Assembly (NCBI GenBank): GCA_920105805.1
Contig: CAKKTI010000346.1
Location: forward strand, 1-23,347
Direction: 5' to 3'
Length of the DNA: 23,347 nucleotides
From: Condylostoma magnum
Lineage: Eukaryota > Ciliophora > Heterotrichea > Heterotrichida > Condylostomatidae
In this document: piece after piece, positions 1 through 12,900 of the stretch
How the letters are laid out: every line of letters begins with the position of its first letter
Position numbering within the stretch: position 1 is the stretch's first letter
Made by a program: the position numbers and the translations under genes
The notes under the pieces: generated by a model
Told to the model about the DNA's origin: nothing
The model's input: the letters and a program-made list of their open reading frames with translations, nothing else
Database searches by the model: none

Positions 1-215
1 AATAACAGAATAATAAGTCAACGTTGTGAAAGTGTATTAGAAGTTTGAATTTTATGAACTAATAGTATCTTGTGGAAATTATTATACAATAAGAGCATGG
101 AACTTATAAAATCTATCTAAAAACTGAATAATTGGCCAAAACATGTGGAGAAGCATTATCAGTATTCATTTAAGAAGTTAGCGACTGTTAGTCTCTAATA
201 TGGTTGAGCTCTATC
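1..215 (+). pseudogene. Decayed WD40-blade fragment at left window edge
   Basis: This stretch aligns by eye with the 126-base blade repeat of the intact WD40 genes further right. It shows the AACAGAAT...GTCAAC segment, then CTAATAGTATC, then AAGAGCATGGAACTTATAAAA (matching the VRVWDLQ segment), then ATTGGCCAAAACATG and ATCAGTATTCATTTAAGAAGT (matching the SVCISRS segment). About one and a half blades are visible, with many substitutions and small indels, so a clean WD40 frame is not kept. It runs on the + strand and probably continues left of the window. It is most simply the worn end of another member of the WD40 family. Confidence 0.7.
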
Positions 216-1554
216 ATCTCCTCGTTAACTTTCTACTTATTTTAATTCTACTAAAAGATTGTGATAAGAAACATATAAATTATAGAAATAATCATTGGGT
301 ATATATCTGATTCACGTACTCCTATTGCTTAAGATGCCAGCTCTGATACCTTCTTCTATGTAGTTCTAATTATCTGCTTAAATATGATATAAATGCCCCA
401 GCTCTTCCAATTTTCCTTCTGCAATTCCTTTGATGAGCTTTTATTGTTTGATGTGCAAGATTGATTTAAAGATTCTCAGCAATTAATACAAGCTTTTATA
501 AAACCCACCTGTAATTATTAATTTATAGATTTTGCAGTATAATCAGCACTTAGATTGCCTAGTTAGTATATTTAACCAAATTTTCCATGTAATTTAAACA
601 TTAAGTCTATGTTTTTATATAAACTTCACCAATTATGTAGAAAATTATCATTTTGCAGAGTGAATAGTCTTTTGATAATCAATGCTATTTCAGGAATCGC
701 TTTAGAGAATTATGTTTCTCTGAAATTCCCTTTATTTAATAGTCCCTTAAAATATTGTGGCTTTCAGGTTAGTTAGGCTATCGTTAAAATCGAATCCAAA
801 GATGAACAATTTTCCATTTTATTAAGACAAACTAATCTACAATATAAGGGAAGATTAAATCTATTTTCTAAGGTTTTCTTTTGTTGAAAGCTTTCTTAAT
901 AATTTGTCCATAAGTATACAACCTTCCTTAAGGATTATTATGCTTTTATACTGGTGAAAAATTGCTCTTAGATACCTCTCACTTTCAATATGCTGTCAAA
1001 TATCTCTGAGAAGCTTTGTTCTTATAATTAAATCTATTATGGAATTATTACATATATAGGATATAAATTGCTAATCCTGAAGACTAATATACTATCAATT
1101 TTAGCATAAACTAGACCTCAATTACGAATGTATTAAAAATATTCCAATAGCCTACTAATCTATAGAGAAAACTGGCTAAGAGATTTGAATACAAACTGAA
1201 AGAAAATCGATACAAAGATAGAAAAATAGTATATACATAATAAATTATAGAGAATTAAGGATAAATTTACTGAGGAAGCTGGATCACTGTTAATTTGATT
1301 ATAAAGGATTAGATAAAGCTCTAATATGAAGAAATAGTTAAAGTAGAGGTATCTAAATAAGAAAAGATAATGTAAATCATTACTAGAGAACCAAAACACC
1401 TAGGTTCGGTTAAAGTGAATTATGTTTCTTATTATGAATTTCCAGATACATATTATTGAGTAAGGACTTTAACTAGTACTTTATATAGACTTTTAATTAG
1501 TCGTTCAAAAAGTTAAAGACTGTTAATTGTAATCAATATAAATAAGACTTATTC
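216..1554. other. Stretch without a confident gene; weak + strand candidate 393-1418
   Basis: No domain, paralogue or structured RNA is recognised here. One + strand frame starting at the ATG at 393 can be read to about 1418 under TAR=Gln, TGA=Trp. It gives a plausible-looking, Lys/Gln-rich and mostly helical protein of about 340 residues. A second frame over the same bases also looks protein-like, however, and this code supplies no stops to discriminate between them. The short - strand reading at 1160-1399 is Phe/Tyr/Leu-rich, as expected from antisense AT-rich DNA, and was discarded. Confidence 0.2.
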
Positions 1555-1690
1555 TAACCTGTATTCTTCTACTTATAAAATTAAAATACTCCTTGAATAA
1601 TTGACTTTTAGTAAAAATTCAATGCAAGGATAAAACGGAATACCAAATGATAAATGAGTAATACACAATTTAAAAGGATATCTAATTAAC
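1555..1690 (-). repeat. Shared 3'-flank block downstream of gene A
   Basis: Two segments recur downstream of other WD40 genes when read on the - strand. The part at about 1644-1686 matches the F flank near 23092-23133 (the CCTTTTAAATT.TGTATTACTCAT segment). The part at about 1583-1629 matches the B flank near 6413-6440 and the D flank near 15050-15100 (the ATTATTCAAGGAGTATTT segment). It begins roughly 130 bases past the apparent stop of gene A. It may hold 3'-processing signals, or it may simply mark the edge of the duplicated unit. Confidence 0.6.
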
Positions 1691-1822
1691 GTTTTCATAT
1701 TTCATCTCAATACGATTATTTTAGTAAATATTATTGATAAAAGTTGAATAGAGTATAAAGGTTCACACATTTAATTAAACTTCTATGAGTAAAGTTATTT
1801 CGGAATAAATTGAATTACCTAA

Positions 1823-3274
1823 CTAAATTTCCCATACTCTTACTTGCTTATCACCTCCGCCTGATACTACTGACTATTCACTTTTTGAAATGCAAACTGA
1901 TGATACATAATGATCATGTTATCCAATGATTCTGCTATTGATATGATTTTATAAGTCCCATACTTTTACTTTCTTATCATATCCACCTGATACTACTATT
2001 TATTCACTTCCAGAAATGCAAACTGATCTTACATAATCATCATGCTGACCAATGATTATATTTCTGGATGGATTATATAAGTCCCATAATCTTACTTTAT
2101 AATCCCATCCCCCTGATACTACCAGTTGCTCACTTTTTGAAATGCAAACTGATAATACCTAATCATCATGTTGGCCAATGGTTCTGCTATTGCATGAGTT
2201 TTATAAGTTCCATACTATCACTTGATTATCTTTTCCACCTGTTACTATTAGTTATTCACTTCTTGAAATGCAAACTGACCATACCCAATGATCATGTTGA
2301 CCAATCGTTCTGTTTCTGGAAGGATTTGATAAGTCCCATATTCTTACTTGCTTATCACTTCCCCCTGATACTACTAGTTGTTCACTCTTTGAAATGCAAA
2401 CTGATAATACACTATCATCGTGTTTGCCAATGATTCTGTTTTTGGATGGGTTTTATAAGTCCCATACTCTTATTTTATCATCCCTTCCGCCTGATACTAC
2501 TAATTATTCGCTCTTTGAAATGCAAACTGACCATGCTAAATCATCATGTTGGCCCATGATTCTGTTTCCTGATGGGCTTTATAAGTCCCATACTCTTATT
2601 TGCTTATCAAGTCCACCTGATACTACTAATTATTCACTTCTTGAAATGCAAACTGAGTAGACGTCTCTATCATGTTAGCCAATTATTTCTTATTTCTACT
2701 TTCGTTACTAGATTTATTGCGGTTGTAATTATAGTTGTCTTGTTTGATATTCCATATATCCTACAGCTCTCATTGAATCCACTAGTCCCAAAATCTATTT
2801 TAAACTTCTACTAGCTTCTTATTTCTGGCTTGTTCTGGTGAAAAGAAGTTATCATGATATTCTCCTAAATGCTTGAAGCCTTGCTCCCATCAAATCATAT
2901 GTATTCACTCTTTATATGATTTCTTCGGCTTAATTACTTGATTTGATCATATCATCCAAATAGTTTAGATTCTCGGCTTAAATCTCATTCTCTCTCAAAA
3001 AGTCGTAAATCAAGGCGTTTATCGTAGGTTGGCAAGTAAATGCGAACAGTCGACAAATTTGGAAAGCCCTTTTGAGCTGTATGAGTGGATCAACTCTTTC
3101 TAGATCTTTCCATAGAGCTCTTAGGCTGTCTTAGGTTAAGATTTAGCTCTTTAGAATACTTTGAACTTCACAGTTATCTGGCCATTCTATATCCCGCTGA
3201 TTTTCTTGGTAGAATTATCAAAAATTGATTGCACCAAACAGATTTCTGGCCATTGGTTCTATATAGTTTTCCAT
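1823..3274 (-). CDS. Seven-bladed WD40 protein A, 483 aa, intact
   Basis: Read with TAA/TAG=Gln and TGA=Trp, the gene gives one unbroken 483-residue protein starting MENYIEPMARN. Residues 1 to about 205 form an N-terminal region that looks helical and is shared with genes D, E and F (for example LRALWKDLERVDPLIQLKR). Seven blades of 42 residues follow, each with the core SVCISxSEQLVVSGGxDxx and then VRVWDLQNPSRNRIIGQHD. The last blade ends VWEI followed by TAG, taken as the stop because the paralogues lose frame relationship immediately after it. The start ATG aligns with that of D, E and F. Two Trp codons are TGA (in NFWQF and ISWQLL). At two sites where paralogues have Trp, gene A has TAG (Gln). 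Seven blades make a closed beta-propeller, a binding scaffold with no catalytic role expected. The partner is unknown, and the N-terminal region matches no family I recognise. Confidence 0.9.
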
Positions 3275-3379
3275 TTTTTTACGAAATTGATTAGACTATT
3301 TTAAAGGTTATTGTAATGTTTTATTTCTTCTATAATTGTATCTGCTTATTTTGTGCTGTGTATCTGATAAATCATTTGT

Positions 3380-3570
3380 AATTTATACTTTATTCTGGAT
3401 TTAAGGTAAAAATAAAAGGAATTGAAAAGCAATAATTATTGTTTTGAGTGTTTGTATTCTAGGAATTATGCATTCAAATTGGTAATTATTACACAGCCTA
3501 GTATATTTCCCAATACAAAAATATAGTGTTTTACCACGAGACTTTAGAATATAAGATTTGTTGCTTATTG
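3380..3570 (-). promoter_or_regulatory. Conserved upstream block of gene A with inverted repeat
   Basis: This non-coding block, about 100-300 bases upstream of the gene A ATG, is closely similar to blocks upstream of B, E and F. It contains the arms TATTCTAGG (3455-3463) and CCTAGTATA (3497-3505), separated by 33 bases, with the conserved string ATTACACAGC beside the second arm. The A copy lacks about 14 bases between the arms that B, E and F keep, including the TTAGTCATAATG motif. Conservation at a similar distance from four start codons suggests a promoter or 5'-transcript element, although recent duplication alone could also explain it. Confidence 0.55.
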
Positions 3571-4099
3571 GGAAATTATACAAATACTCTGTAAGGATGC
3601 TCTATGAAAACTGCTTAGAATGATTTCTATTTAATTATACTACTTTTAATTCAATGACATGTTTCTCTTGCTGTATTTTATGAATCCTCGATACATTTCT
3701 ATGATATTTAATTAAGTTAGAAATGCGTAATCAAAAGTATATACTATAAATAAAATCCTTATTTATTCATATATTCGGCTGTAATTAATAATGTAACTCC
3801 TTCTATATTAAATTTCTATCGTCTAATAGTCCATGTAGTATTATAAGAAACACACAAAATAATAAGGAATAAATTTATTATTATTTCATTTGTATTACTA
3901 TAATTAAATAGCTCTCAGTAAATTAGAGATGTTCTATCCTTATAGGAGTATAATACATAACTCTCAGAAGGATTTAATTATTGGGTGGATATTAACTGCG
4001 TATTTCCCTTTATCAAATATCAACACGTAAACTACCAAGAACCTTCTTGCTATGTAGGATAGATTTAATTAGTATTTTATACTGAAGAATATCAATAAA
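3571..4099. other. Spacer, nothing recognised
   Basis: AT-rich sequence lying between the upstream block of gene A and a decayed WD40 fragment. The E/F cassette has no counterpart for about 3610-4700, so this segment and the WD40 fragment after it look like an insertion or a remnant specific to the A/B copy. No gene, RNA or repeat was identified. Confidence 0.4.
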
Positions 4100-4510
4100 A
4101 TACGAACCAATGAATCTGTTTTTGTATAGTTTTATAAATCCTATAATCATACTTCATTAACTGCAAGATACAATTAGTTCATTGCTACTTGAAACTCACA
4201 CTTATATTATACAGTAATTATGCTATTGTGCGGGGTTTTAAAGTCCCATACTTTTACTCTATTATCCCATCCACCAGATATCATGAACTACTCGTGAAAT
4301 ACAAGCTAAATTCATAATTTTATTATACTTACCAATGATTCTGTTTCTGAATGGATATTGTAATTCCCATAATCTCAATTATTATTAGTTCCATTAGATA
4401 CTATTACTTTCTCGCTTCTTTAAATGCAAACTGATCTACTTCTTTATAATGTTAGACAATTATTTCTATTTAGTATATTTGATTAGGTTTTTCTGTTATT
4501 ATATGTTTTT
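4100..4510 (-). pseudogene. Decayed WD40-gene fragment between A and B
   Basis: Read on the - strand, the segment holds about three recognisable but damaged blades. Matches include CATCCACCAGATATCATG (against the GGWD region), AAAGTCCCATACTTTTACTC (against VRVWDL) and AAATGCAAACTGATC (against SVCIS). The join to the N-terminal region is traceable to about 4500, but most of the N-terminal region is absent. Numerous indels break the frame. It is a relic of a further family member within the A/B spacer. Confidence 0.75.
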
Positions 4511-5100
4511 ACTCAGTATCTAATATATTTCAAAGCTAGTATTGAGTTAAAACTGACTAATTACTTATAGCATTATATTAGTTTTCTGATATGCTTTGAT
4601 AAGAGGAATCCACTATTATATTTTGCCAAAAGTTTAAAGATTAGTTGAATCCTTAGGAATTGCTCTTTGCATGGTTTGTTGGGTTAGTTTGCTTAACCAA
4701 ATTTTATAGTTATAACCTTATCACAATTAAAACAGTCATTTATTTTAATAATATAATATTTACAGTCCTTAAAATCTTGAAGTATATGCACTTAATATAT
4801 AATAAGCAAGGAATTACTACATATATATAGCAATGTAATTAGTGAAAAGCACAATAGGAATAAATTTAAGTATAATTCAAAATGACAGAAAGATGTTTAT
4901 CAGCAGATTAATAAATGTATAGGAATATGTTGAGAATATTATAAATAAAAGAAGAGAAATATGTTGTTTAATTAAAAGAAGTACTATCAAATAGAAATTA
5001 TTCTAAAGAGCCTTCATAGAGTAACTAAGCAAAGTATTTGTAATAATTTCTCGAATAAAACCAACAATCTTACTTTCTAAAGGCTCAGAATGCTACACAT
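4511..5100. other. Spacer homologous to the E/F intergenic region
   Basis: From about 4715 onwards this AT-rich sequence aligns with 20824 onwards between E and F, for example in TTATCACAATTAAAACAGTCA and again where AGGAATAAATTTA and ATAATTTC segments recur. This shows that the A/B and E/F cassettes share their central spacer. No coding or RNA signal is seen. Confidence 0.55.
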
Positions 5101-5235
5101 TCTTATATAGAATATACTAGGTTGTGCAATGATTACCAATTTGAATCCATTAGTCATAATGCGCAATTCCTAGCATATAAACACTTAATAACAACAATGG
5201 TTCTTTCAGTTCTTTTGATTCTTCTTTAAATCAAA
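5100..5235 (+). promoter_or_regulatory. Conserved upstream block of pseudogene B with inverted repeat
   Basis: The same element as upstream of A, E and F, here with arms TATACTAGG (5113-5121) and CCTAGCATA (5169-5177) separated by 47 bases. The interior includes TTGTGCAATGATTACC and TTAGTCATAATG. It lies about 165-230 bases before the position equivalent to the start codon. It is well preserved although the gene behind it is broken. Confidence 0.55.
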
Positions 5236-5340
5236 AATAAGTTACAAATAATCTATCAGAAACACAATACCAACAAGATATAATAATACCGTAAATAGAG
5301 CAAATCAATAACCATTAAGTAGTCTCATCAATTATATATA

Positions 5341-6240
5341 TTAGAAAACTATATTGAACAAATAATCATAAAATTGATCGCTGGCTTCGGTCTCTGATAA
5401 TTCTACCAAACAAATCAGCAGGATATGAGAGAACCAGATAGCAGTGAAGTTCTAAGTATTCTAAATAACTAAATCTTTACCCAAGACAACCTAAGAGCTT
5501 TATAGAAAATTTAGAAAGAGCTAATCTACTAAAAAAAGCTCAAAAGAACCTTATAAATTCTCCAATTTTTCCCAATTATTTACCAACCTACAATAGACAT
5601 CTTCATTTATGACTTTATAAGAGAGAATGTGATTAAAGCCAAGTATCTAAAATATTTAAGCACTTTGGTCAAATCAAGCAAAAGAAATTATATAAAGAGT
5701 GACTTCAGATTATTTGATGGGAGTAAAGCTTAAAACATTTGTGAGAAAATTATAATAACTTCTTCTCATCAAAACAAATCAGAAGAACAAGCTAATAGAA
5801 TTTTATAATGAATTATGAGATTAATGAATTCAACGAGAGCTGGAGAATATATCAGACAACTAGAATTGCAACAAGAATAATTCTAGTAACGAAAGTGGAA
5901 ATAAGGAATAATTAAACAAGATTATTAGGAGGTATGATCAGTTTGCATTTCAAGAAATAACTAGTAGTCTCAGGTGGAGTTGAAGGTAAGAGTATGGGAC
6001 CTATGAAACCCATCTAGAAACATAATCATTGGTCGACATAATGATTGTGTATTATCAGTTTGCATCTCAAGAAGTGAGTAGCTAGTAGTATCAGGCGGAT
6101 ATGAAGGTAAGAGTATGAGACTTATAAAATTCATTCAGAATTATTAATCAGCATAATGATAATGCATACTCAGTTTTCATTTAAACAATAGAATAAATAG
6201 TAGTATCAGGAGGATGGATATTAAGAGTATGGGAATTTAA
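5341..6240 (+). pseudogene. WD40 family pseudogene B
   Basis: This is a broken member of the same family, divergent from gene A. The N-terminal region is nearly complete and readable (for example LRALQKIQKE, then a QFQQRKWKQGII segment at the join to the blades). The start codon position reads TTA instead of ATG. In the first blade a four-base loss relative to the consensus breaks the frame, and only about three blades remain instead of seven. The end near 6240 (GGGAATTTAA) corresponds to the shared VWEI-TAG ending but is altered. The retained upstream and 3' flanking blocks indicate decay of a formerly complete gene rather than a processed copy. Confidence 0.8.
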
Positions 6241-6480
6241 TTTCAATCTACTCAGAAATACCTTTAATTGAGCATTTTAAGCCTTTAAGCTATATTTAAC
6301 CTTTATCTAGAATATTTACTCAATAAATTGAATCTTGTAAGGATATAAATATTATAGGGAAAGGTTATTAAATATTATAACTTCTGTATTATTAATCCCC
6401 TCATTTGGTAAGAAAATCAATTATTCAAGGAGTATTTATATCTTATAAGAAGCTGAATAAAAGCTAAAATAAGTATTAAT
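6241..6480 (+). repeat. Shared 3'-flank block downstream of B
   Basis: The sequence just past the end of B follows that of F: TATATTTAACCTTTATCTAG then AATATTTACT at about 6292-6321, equivalent to 22977-23005. From about 6379 to 6478 it carries the ATTCAAGGAGTATTT segment also found downstream of A and D. Paralogy therefore extends at least 230 bases beyond the coding region. Confidence 0.55.
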
Positions 6481-6913
6481 TACTAGTGAAAATCCTTACT
6501 AAGTCATGTATATCTGGCAATTCAAAGCAAGAAATATATTTCATTTTAACTGAATTTCATATTATACTTTGGCAATGTAATTCTTATTGATAGCATAAGT
6601 TTTATCTACTACCTAAACCCAAGCTTTAATACTTTTAGACTCAGTAATTTAATGATGGCCCCATTATCAATATATTAAATTAAACCTATCTTTCATATAA
6701 ATTTTCGAATGAAGCATATTTCCTTCAAACCTCATTCTATTAAGTGATTTACATGAGTTATCTCAATTATATTTGGCGAGAAATTAGAGAGTATATAATA
6801 TACTAAAAGCATGTTTAATATAATAAACTCTTGTAATGGTTTTTAAAGCTTCTAAGTGTTCAATAATTCTAACTATTATACTATAAAGCTAAGTTTATTT
6901 ACAATAATAAAAA
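6481..6913. other. Leader region of gene C, nothing recognised
   Basis: AT-rich DNA between the 3' flank of B and the start of the giant gene C. No domain, repeat or RNA is recognised. The promoter of gene C presumably lies here but no motif can be pointed to. A short frame starting at 6856 overlaps the start of gene C in a different phase and is treated as a shadow. Confidence 0.4.
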
Positions 6914-9900
6914 ATGTTTCGGACAACATTGATTCTAATACTAGTGGCATCATCAGTTACTTATATAAGGTATATCGACGAGGACCAGCCTTTAGTGGTT
7001 TTGCCAGATACCAATATACAACAATTATAGTTCAGATTCATCACTGCTCAGTCAAACATTCACAATGATTATTAAATCACATTATGCCTCCAGCTTAATA
7101 GCCAAAGGAATGAGGAAATAATGCAAGTACAAACAGCAAATAATAAGATCTAAGTAATTTTAGAAAATCAGCAGTTAGGCATGCAGCTAAAGGATAAGAA
7201 ATAATTTTAAAGGGAAAATCTAAAAACGTGGAATAAAGTTAAGCTTGCAAGCAACTCAAATCAGCTTAAAATATGCATAAATTCAGAAAATGACGATGAG
7301 TGCTTTAAGTTAACCGATAACTTTGATACTAATTCTTTCCTTATATTTAAATCTGGAGTGATATCACTACTAGAATTTAGTTCTGCATAATCCTAAAAAC
7401 ACTGCTAAAATTTGAGTGTTGAAGGCTTATTTGCTAGCTAATTAACTCCAATCACTTTTAATAACTAATTCTTGAAGGTAGACTTAGAGGACTATCAGTA
7501 ATTTTCGTCATGAGTTTAAATATAATCAAAATTTGAGTAGTCTTTGGTTGTTTTTAAGGGAGAGTAAAAGGAGTTAATTGTTTAGATGGGTTAGGAAAAT
7601 CTAAAGCTAATAATTTGGGTTTAATAATATGATTGGAAGTTTTCAGAGATGATTTTAACGGATATTGACGCAAATAGCTGATTTTTTGTATCAATTAAAT
7701 TATTTCCTGTAGATTTTAAGATTTGTTTATTTTAAAACTAAGTTTAATGCTATAGTAAAGGTTAATCTCAAAGAAATGGATAATTAAAGTAAATAGGATT
7801 TTAAGGTAAACTATGAAATGCTTGAACATAAAGCAATTCAAACGAAGAACCGATTCTATAGCTAATTGATTAAAAGTGTATTAGCAACTGTAATAAGTGT
7901 TTAAATCCAGATTCATGCTAATAGTGCAATGATGGCTATACTTTATACAATAACATATGTGTAAAGGTTTTACAAAGTAAATAGAGAAAACTCTCATCAA
8001 TGCCATAATTCTCCTAGCTATCTGATCCTTAGTATGCAATACAATCTAGTACATACTCTTATAACTAAAGCTAAGTAGTAGAATTTGATTTAAAAAACTA
8101 TGCTAAGCACATATAATAAGTTTAACAAGGATTTTCAGTTACATTTTGATTTAGAGTTTTATAAAACAACAATCGAAATATACTAGTAACTATAAGTTAC
8201 GATGAGGTTAACTCTATTACTTATGGTTGCAATATCTACTACGAAAATAATGAATTAGAAGTTGAATACTTCGGCGAAGTTTCCTAAATAGACTTTTAGA
8301 TAGTAAAAGGAGAATGATATCTGCTAAACTTTGGAGACTCTTTGGCTTAAACTAACATTTGCCTATTTCAATGGAGAAATTAAAATGAAAGTTATTGTTA
8401 ATCACTAGGAAAAACGAAAGGAGATTTAAGTATTAGGTCAAAAATTGAAATAAAGCAAGTTAATGGACTGTAGAAGATAATAGGACAGTATCTTGATATA
8501 AGGTTGTATGGTCAGGTACTAACTTAAGATTAATTCGATGATTTAAAACATAATAAAGCTGTATTTAATAATAATTCAACTGATTGTAATAACTCTAACG
8601 GACCTGGAGATTAAGGATGCTTAGATTTTATGCAATTTTAATCCCCAAATGAAATTTTCGAGCCTGCAACTATAAAAGCGTTAAATATGAGTGATCTGAT
8701 ACTAAAAGAAAGATAACTTACAAATTAGTTTCATTTTTTAACTTGGATTAAATTTGCCAGCATAGAGTCACCTAGTCCTCATTACTTTTTATCAATATTA
8801 GATCCAAATTAGCCTGCTTATTGTAATAATGAATTCAATTTCTCTATTTCAGTAGAATTGATAAATAATGAATTCAATTGGATATTCTAACAAAGTGGTA
8901 ATAATCAAATATTGATTCAAACAAGCAAAACTTATCATAAATGATTTTTTATAGCAGCTTCGTTATACTTAAATGAAATTTACTTCGAAGTATAATCTGA
9001 TAGTGATAACAAAAAGGACAAAAAGGGATTAGACTAATGCACTGAATTTACCATTCAATAATCTAGTGATGATTTATAAATAAAATGAAATTAATTCCAG
9101 GCTTGATAGATAAATTCCATCCTTGTAATGAATAATCTATAGTATTATGGTAGTCCAGAAGGCTAGTATGATAGATATAAGGACTAATTTAAATTCTAAT
9201 GTTCCTCAAATGATGAGTATAAACCAGATGAATGTACATAATGTGAATCTGGATTTTATTTGTGGGATAATTCATGTGCGCAATGCCCTCTTGGCTGCTA
9301 ATCGTGCACTATTCAAAACATAACTACTTAATCTTTAAAATGCAATAGTTGCAGCTCAGATTATGTCATGCAAAGTGATAATTGTATTCGCTGTGAAAAA
9401 GCATGTAGTGAATGTACTACTGATTGCCTTACCTGCTTTGATATGGGTAGTAGTTGCATAGAATTCCCATGTACTTCTAATCAATTTTATAATAACAACG
9501 GAGTTTGTGAAAACTGTGATTCATTGTGTTTAACATGCTTTCAAAGGGCGGATAATTGTACAAGCTGTCATATCGATTATATTTTAATAGGAAATGAATG
9601 TATAAAGTGTAAGGCTAATGAATGTGATTATACCTACCAAATACATTCTAAAAGTTTTTAATAGTTAAGTGAGTAAGACTATGCTATTATTATTGATAAA
9701 AGATATGCCTTAGATTACTTTATTGAATATGCCATTGAGCCAATGATATTTTATAAAGAGAAACTAGAAACTTTTAATATTAATTTCTGAATTTGCCCAA
9801 AAGAGAATATTACTGATAATTTGATATTTAAGATCACTAACTATTATTTGAAGCTTAATTCAATTGGGCTATAGATCAATGATGAATAAACTATCTCTTA

Positions 9901-12900
9901 TGATTTCTAGATTGAGCACTGATACTTTATATCTCTAAATTAAAGCTTACAATAGTTGGAAATATGCATTTTAGAGTGATAATTAAACACCTCTACATGC
10001 CAAATCTTTGAACTAACAATTGTACTAGGAGAAGAAAGCAGTATTGTGATAGGTTAATAAGATTCAATGCTAAGACTTAATGGATTTTATTTAGACTTAA
10101 GATTATATCAATACTTTTTATCAAATGACATAATTGAATAAATTAAATAGAGTAAGGGTAATCCTTTATGTGAGTAGTATAACGGGCCTGGAGATGTTTC
10201 ATGCTAAGATAGATTAATTCTTCAAGGAAGTTAGTAGTATATATATTATACAAAAGAAATGGAAAGAAAAGCAATTACAAAGGAAGATAAGGAGTTTTAA
10301 AGGTTATAGATAGATGGAACATTTGCGTTTACAACATGGATTTATGTTGATGAATGCAATGCGGGCAGATCCATATTTAGGTGAACTAATTATAATATTG
10401 TAACAGGTTAATGTTCTAGTAATACAAATTGCCGTTATTCTACAATATATTACAAAAAAGGTAGTGGATAACATTCTTCAGAATGTCAAATTATAATATA
10501 TAGTAAACTAAATAGCCCAAGTTAATATCTAAATCTATACTTTAAAAAGTATCAATGATATTTCATGTCCTGATAATATTTTGAATTCGATCATTGTGTG
10601 TGTATTACCAATAATACAGATTAAAAGGAGTGCAAAATGATTGAGAATAAAGACATCTATGGATTCAATTTATAGCAAGATGATAATATATTCATGTATT
10701 ATGGATAAAACTTTACTCCAAGTAGCAATCATTCAGGCTACCTTTTTAATGGTAAACTAATTACTCCTATAAAATAAATCAAGTCTTTTGATTTTTAGAT
10801 TCTAAATGAAAAGTACTTTGTAAGTAATATAATGAAATAATCAGGACCTAGCAACTTAATTTTTAATGAATGCAAAATAGGATATTATCTAAATAATGAT
10901 TAGTGTATTTAGTGTCCATTGGGCTGTAATGAATGCTAAAAATAAGATAGATAAATTACTTGCTTATCATGCTTTAATAATTATTCATTGATTAATGATT
11001 AGTGTAAGACATAAATTGATACTGGGTTTTAACTTATAGATTCAACTATAGATTTGATAATAGATGAAAATATTAAATAAATCCAATATGACTTGTAACC
11101 TTACCTTATACAAGAAAAATAATTTACTTTAACCCTTTGATTTCTTATCAGGTATAATATTGATTAAGTGTTTTTATAAGTACTACAATATCATCAAGAA
11201 CTTATAGATATTGGATTAATTTAGCAAAAGCTATCTGTAACATTTTAAGGCCAAACTAATACACTAAATTATAACATAAAATAAGATAAGTATTACTTTA
11301 TTGCCTTATATTTAGAAGATAGGAGCCTGTAGCTTTAAATTACTGATACAAATTGCAGTGAAAATTTAGTATAAAGCTTTAACACAAGCACTGTATTTTC
11401 ATTAAATACATAATTTAACTTAATTTGTTAAACATCCAGCTGGAATAATTACTTAGATGCTAAGATTTATAACATCAAAATAGAGCAAAACTAATTTTAA
11501 GCATCATGCCTCTAAAAAGTATAATAAATTCCTTCAAACTGCTCATAACCTGGAATGCATTACTGTGATAACATTATGTAGATTAGTTCTTAAATTGGAT
11601 AGCCCATAAATTTTAGGCAGTCTTATTGAACTGATTAAAATTTACTATAGGATAAAATCTATTCCCATTCATTTGCTATAGAAGGGTGAATCAAAAAAGA
11701 TTCATCAGAAAATTAAACTATTGTACTTATATCAAATAATTAAAATAATAATAATAGTTGCAATGAATCTGAAGAAAGAATATATCTTTTTGCGAATGAA
11801 GCTAATCCAGGTGAGTATAAAATAGGAATAAAATATTGTGTGTAGTAATCTAATTAACAATAAGAGACTATTTCTTTATATATAAATAAATGATACTATT
11901 TCATATTTGTATTTATTGATAGTAAAGTGTATTACTGCACTGGTGAATTTAAAAATGACTTTTTATACTGTTAAGAGTCAGATACACAAGGAAATGTAAT
12001 CAATTTAGATCGTTATTAAGTGTAATCTAGAATGTTCTCAAATCTGAGTAACTATTAAGCACAATAGGCTAATTTAAAATTTCATACAAGTATTGATAAA
12101 ATTTCAGGATTAGATTTTGCTTATAAAAGTTATTATAGATCAAAGCATGAATTACTACCCTTGAATTGTTCATTGTAATAAGAACTGTCTAAATGTTATC
12201 AATGCAACCCAGGCTTTTATCTTTTCTAGGAAAACTGCTACAAATGCCCAAATGCATGCATAAATTGCTATTATTCAGAGTAAATCATTTGCTTAGAGTG
12301 TCAAAATGAGTATAAACTATTAAATGGATAGTGTAGAGAATGTAATGTTGAATGTAGGGATTGTAATGATTGTGAAATTTGTTTGGATAATGACTAAAAT
12401 TGTATTGAATATCCATGTGGAATAGAGTAAAGCTATTTAGACGGGTTTTGTGAGTATTGTGGTTAAAACTGCAATGATTGTTAAATCTAAAAAGGGTGTA
12501 TAGAGTGCTAAGAAGGATATGAGATACTAGATAACGAGTGTTATGAGAAAACACAAAACAAATGTAGTGAATGTGGATCAGATTGCAAGACTTGTATTGA
12601 TAAAGAAGGAGATTTAGTCAAATACTAATGCGGAATTGGATTTTTCTAGAATGATGAGGGATAATGTATTGAATGCTAGAGTGAGTGTGTGGAATGTAGT
12701 AGTGAAAATTGCTTATAGTGTCAAAATGAGTATAAACTATTAAATGGATAGTGTAGAGAATGTGATGTTGAATGCAGCGAATGTGATAATTGTGAAATTT
12801 GTTTGGATAACGACTAAAATTGTATTTTATTTCCATGTCTAGAGAATTAAAGCTATTTAGATGGGGAATGCATTTAGTGCCCAGAAGGGTGCTTGAAGTG

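Noticed and set aside
1829-2650. CRISPR-like or satellite array suggested by regular 126-base repeats
   Set aside because: The repeats encode seven WD40 blades in one frame and vary at codon-level positions. There are no unique spacers.
2068-2814. Overlapping + strand readings rich in His, Ile and Leu with repeated HFLKCKL-type strings
   Set aside because: They are the antisense of gene A's WD40 blades. The periodic pattern reflects the 126-base repeat. The same applies to + strand readings at 15340-15847 and 19134-19373 and the - strand reading at 22197-22421.
3401-3583. - strand reading of 60 codons upstream of gene A
   Set aside because: It lies in the conserved non-coding upstream block. 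The equivalent blocks of B, E and F differ by frame-breaking indels.
12285-12836. Two - strand readings opposite the Cys-rich block of gene C
   Set aside because: They are antisense to the duplicated cysteine-rich sequence. The + strand frame carries regular Cys spacing and continues in phase with the rest of gene C.
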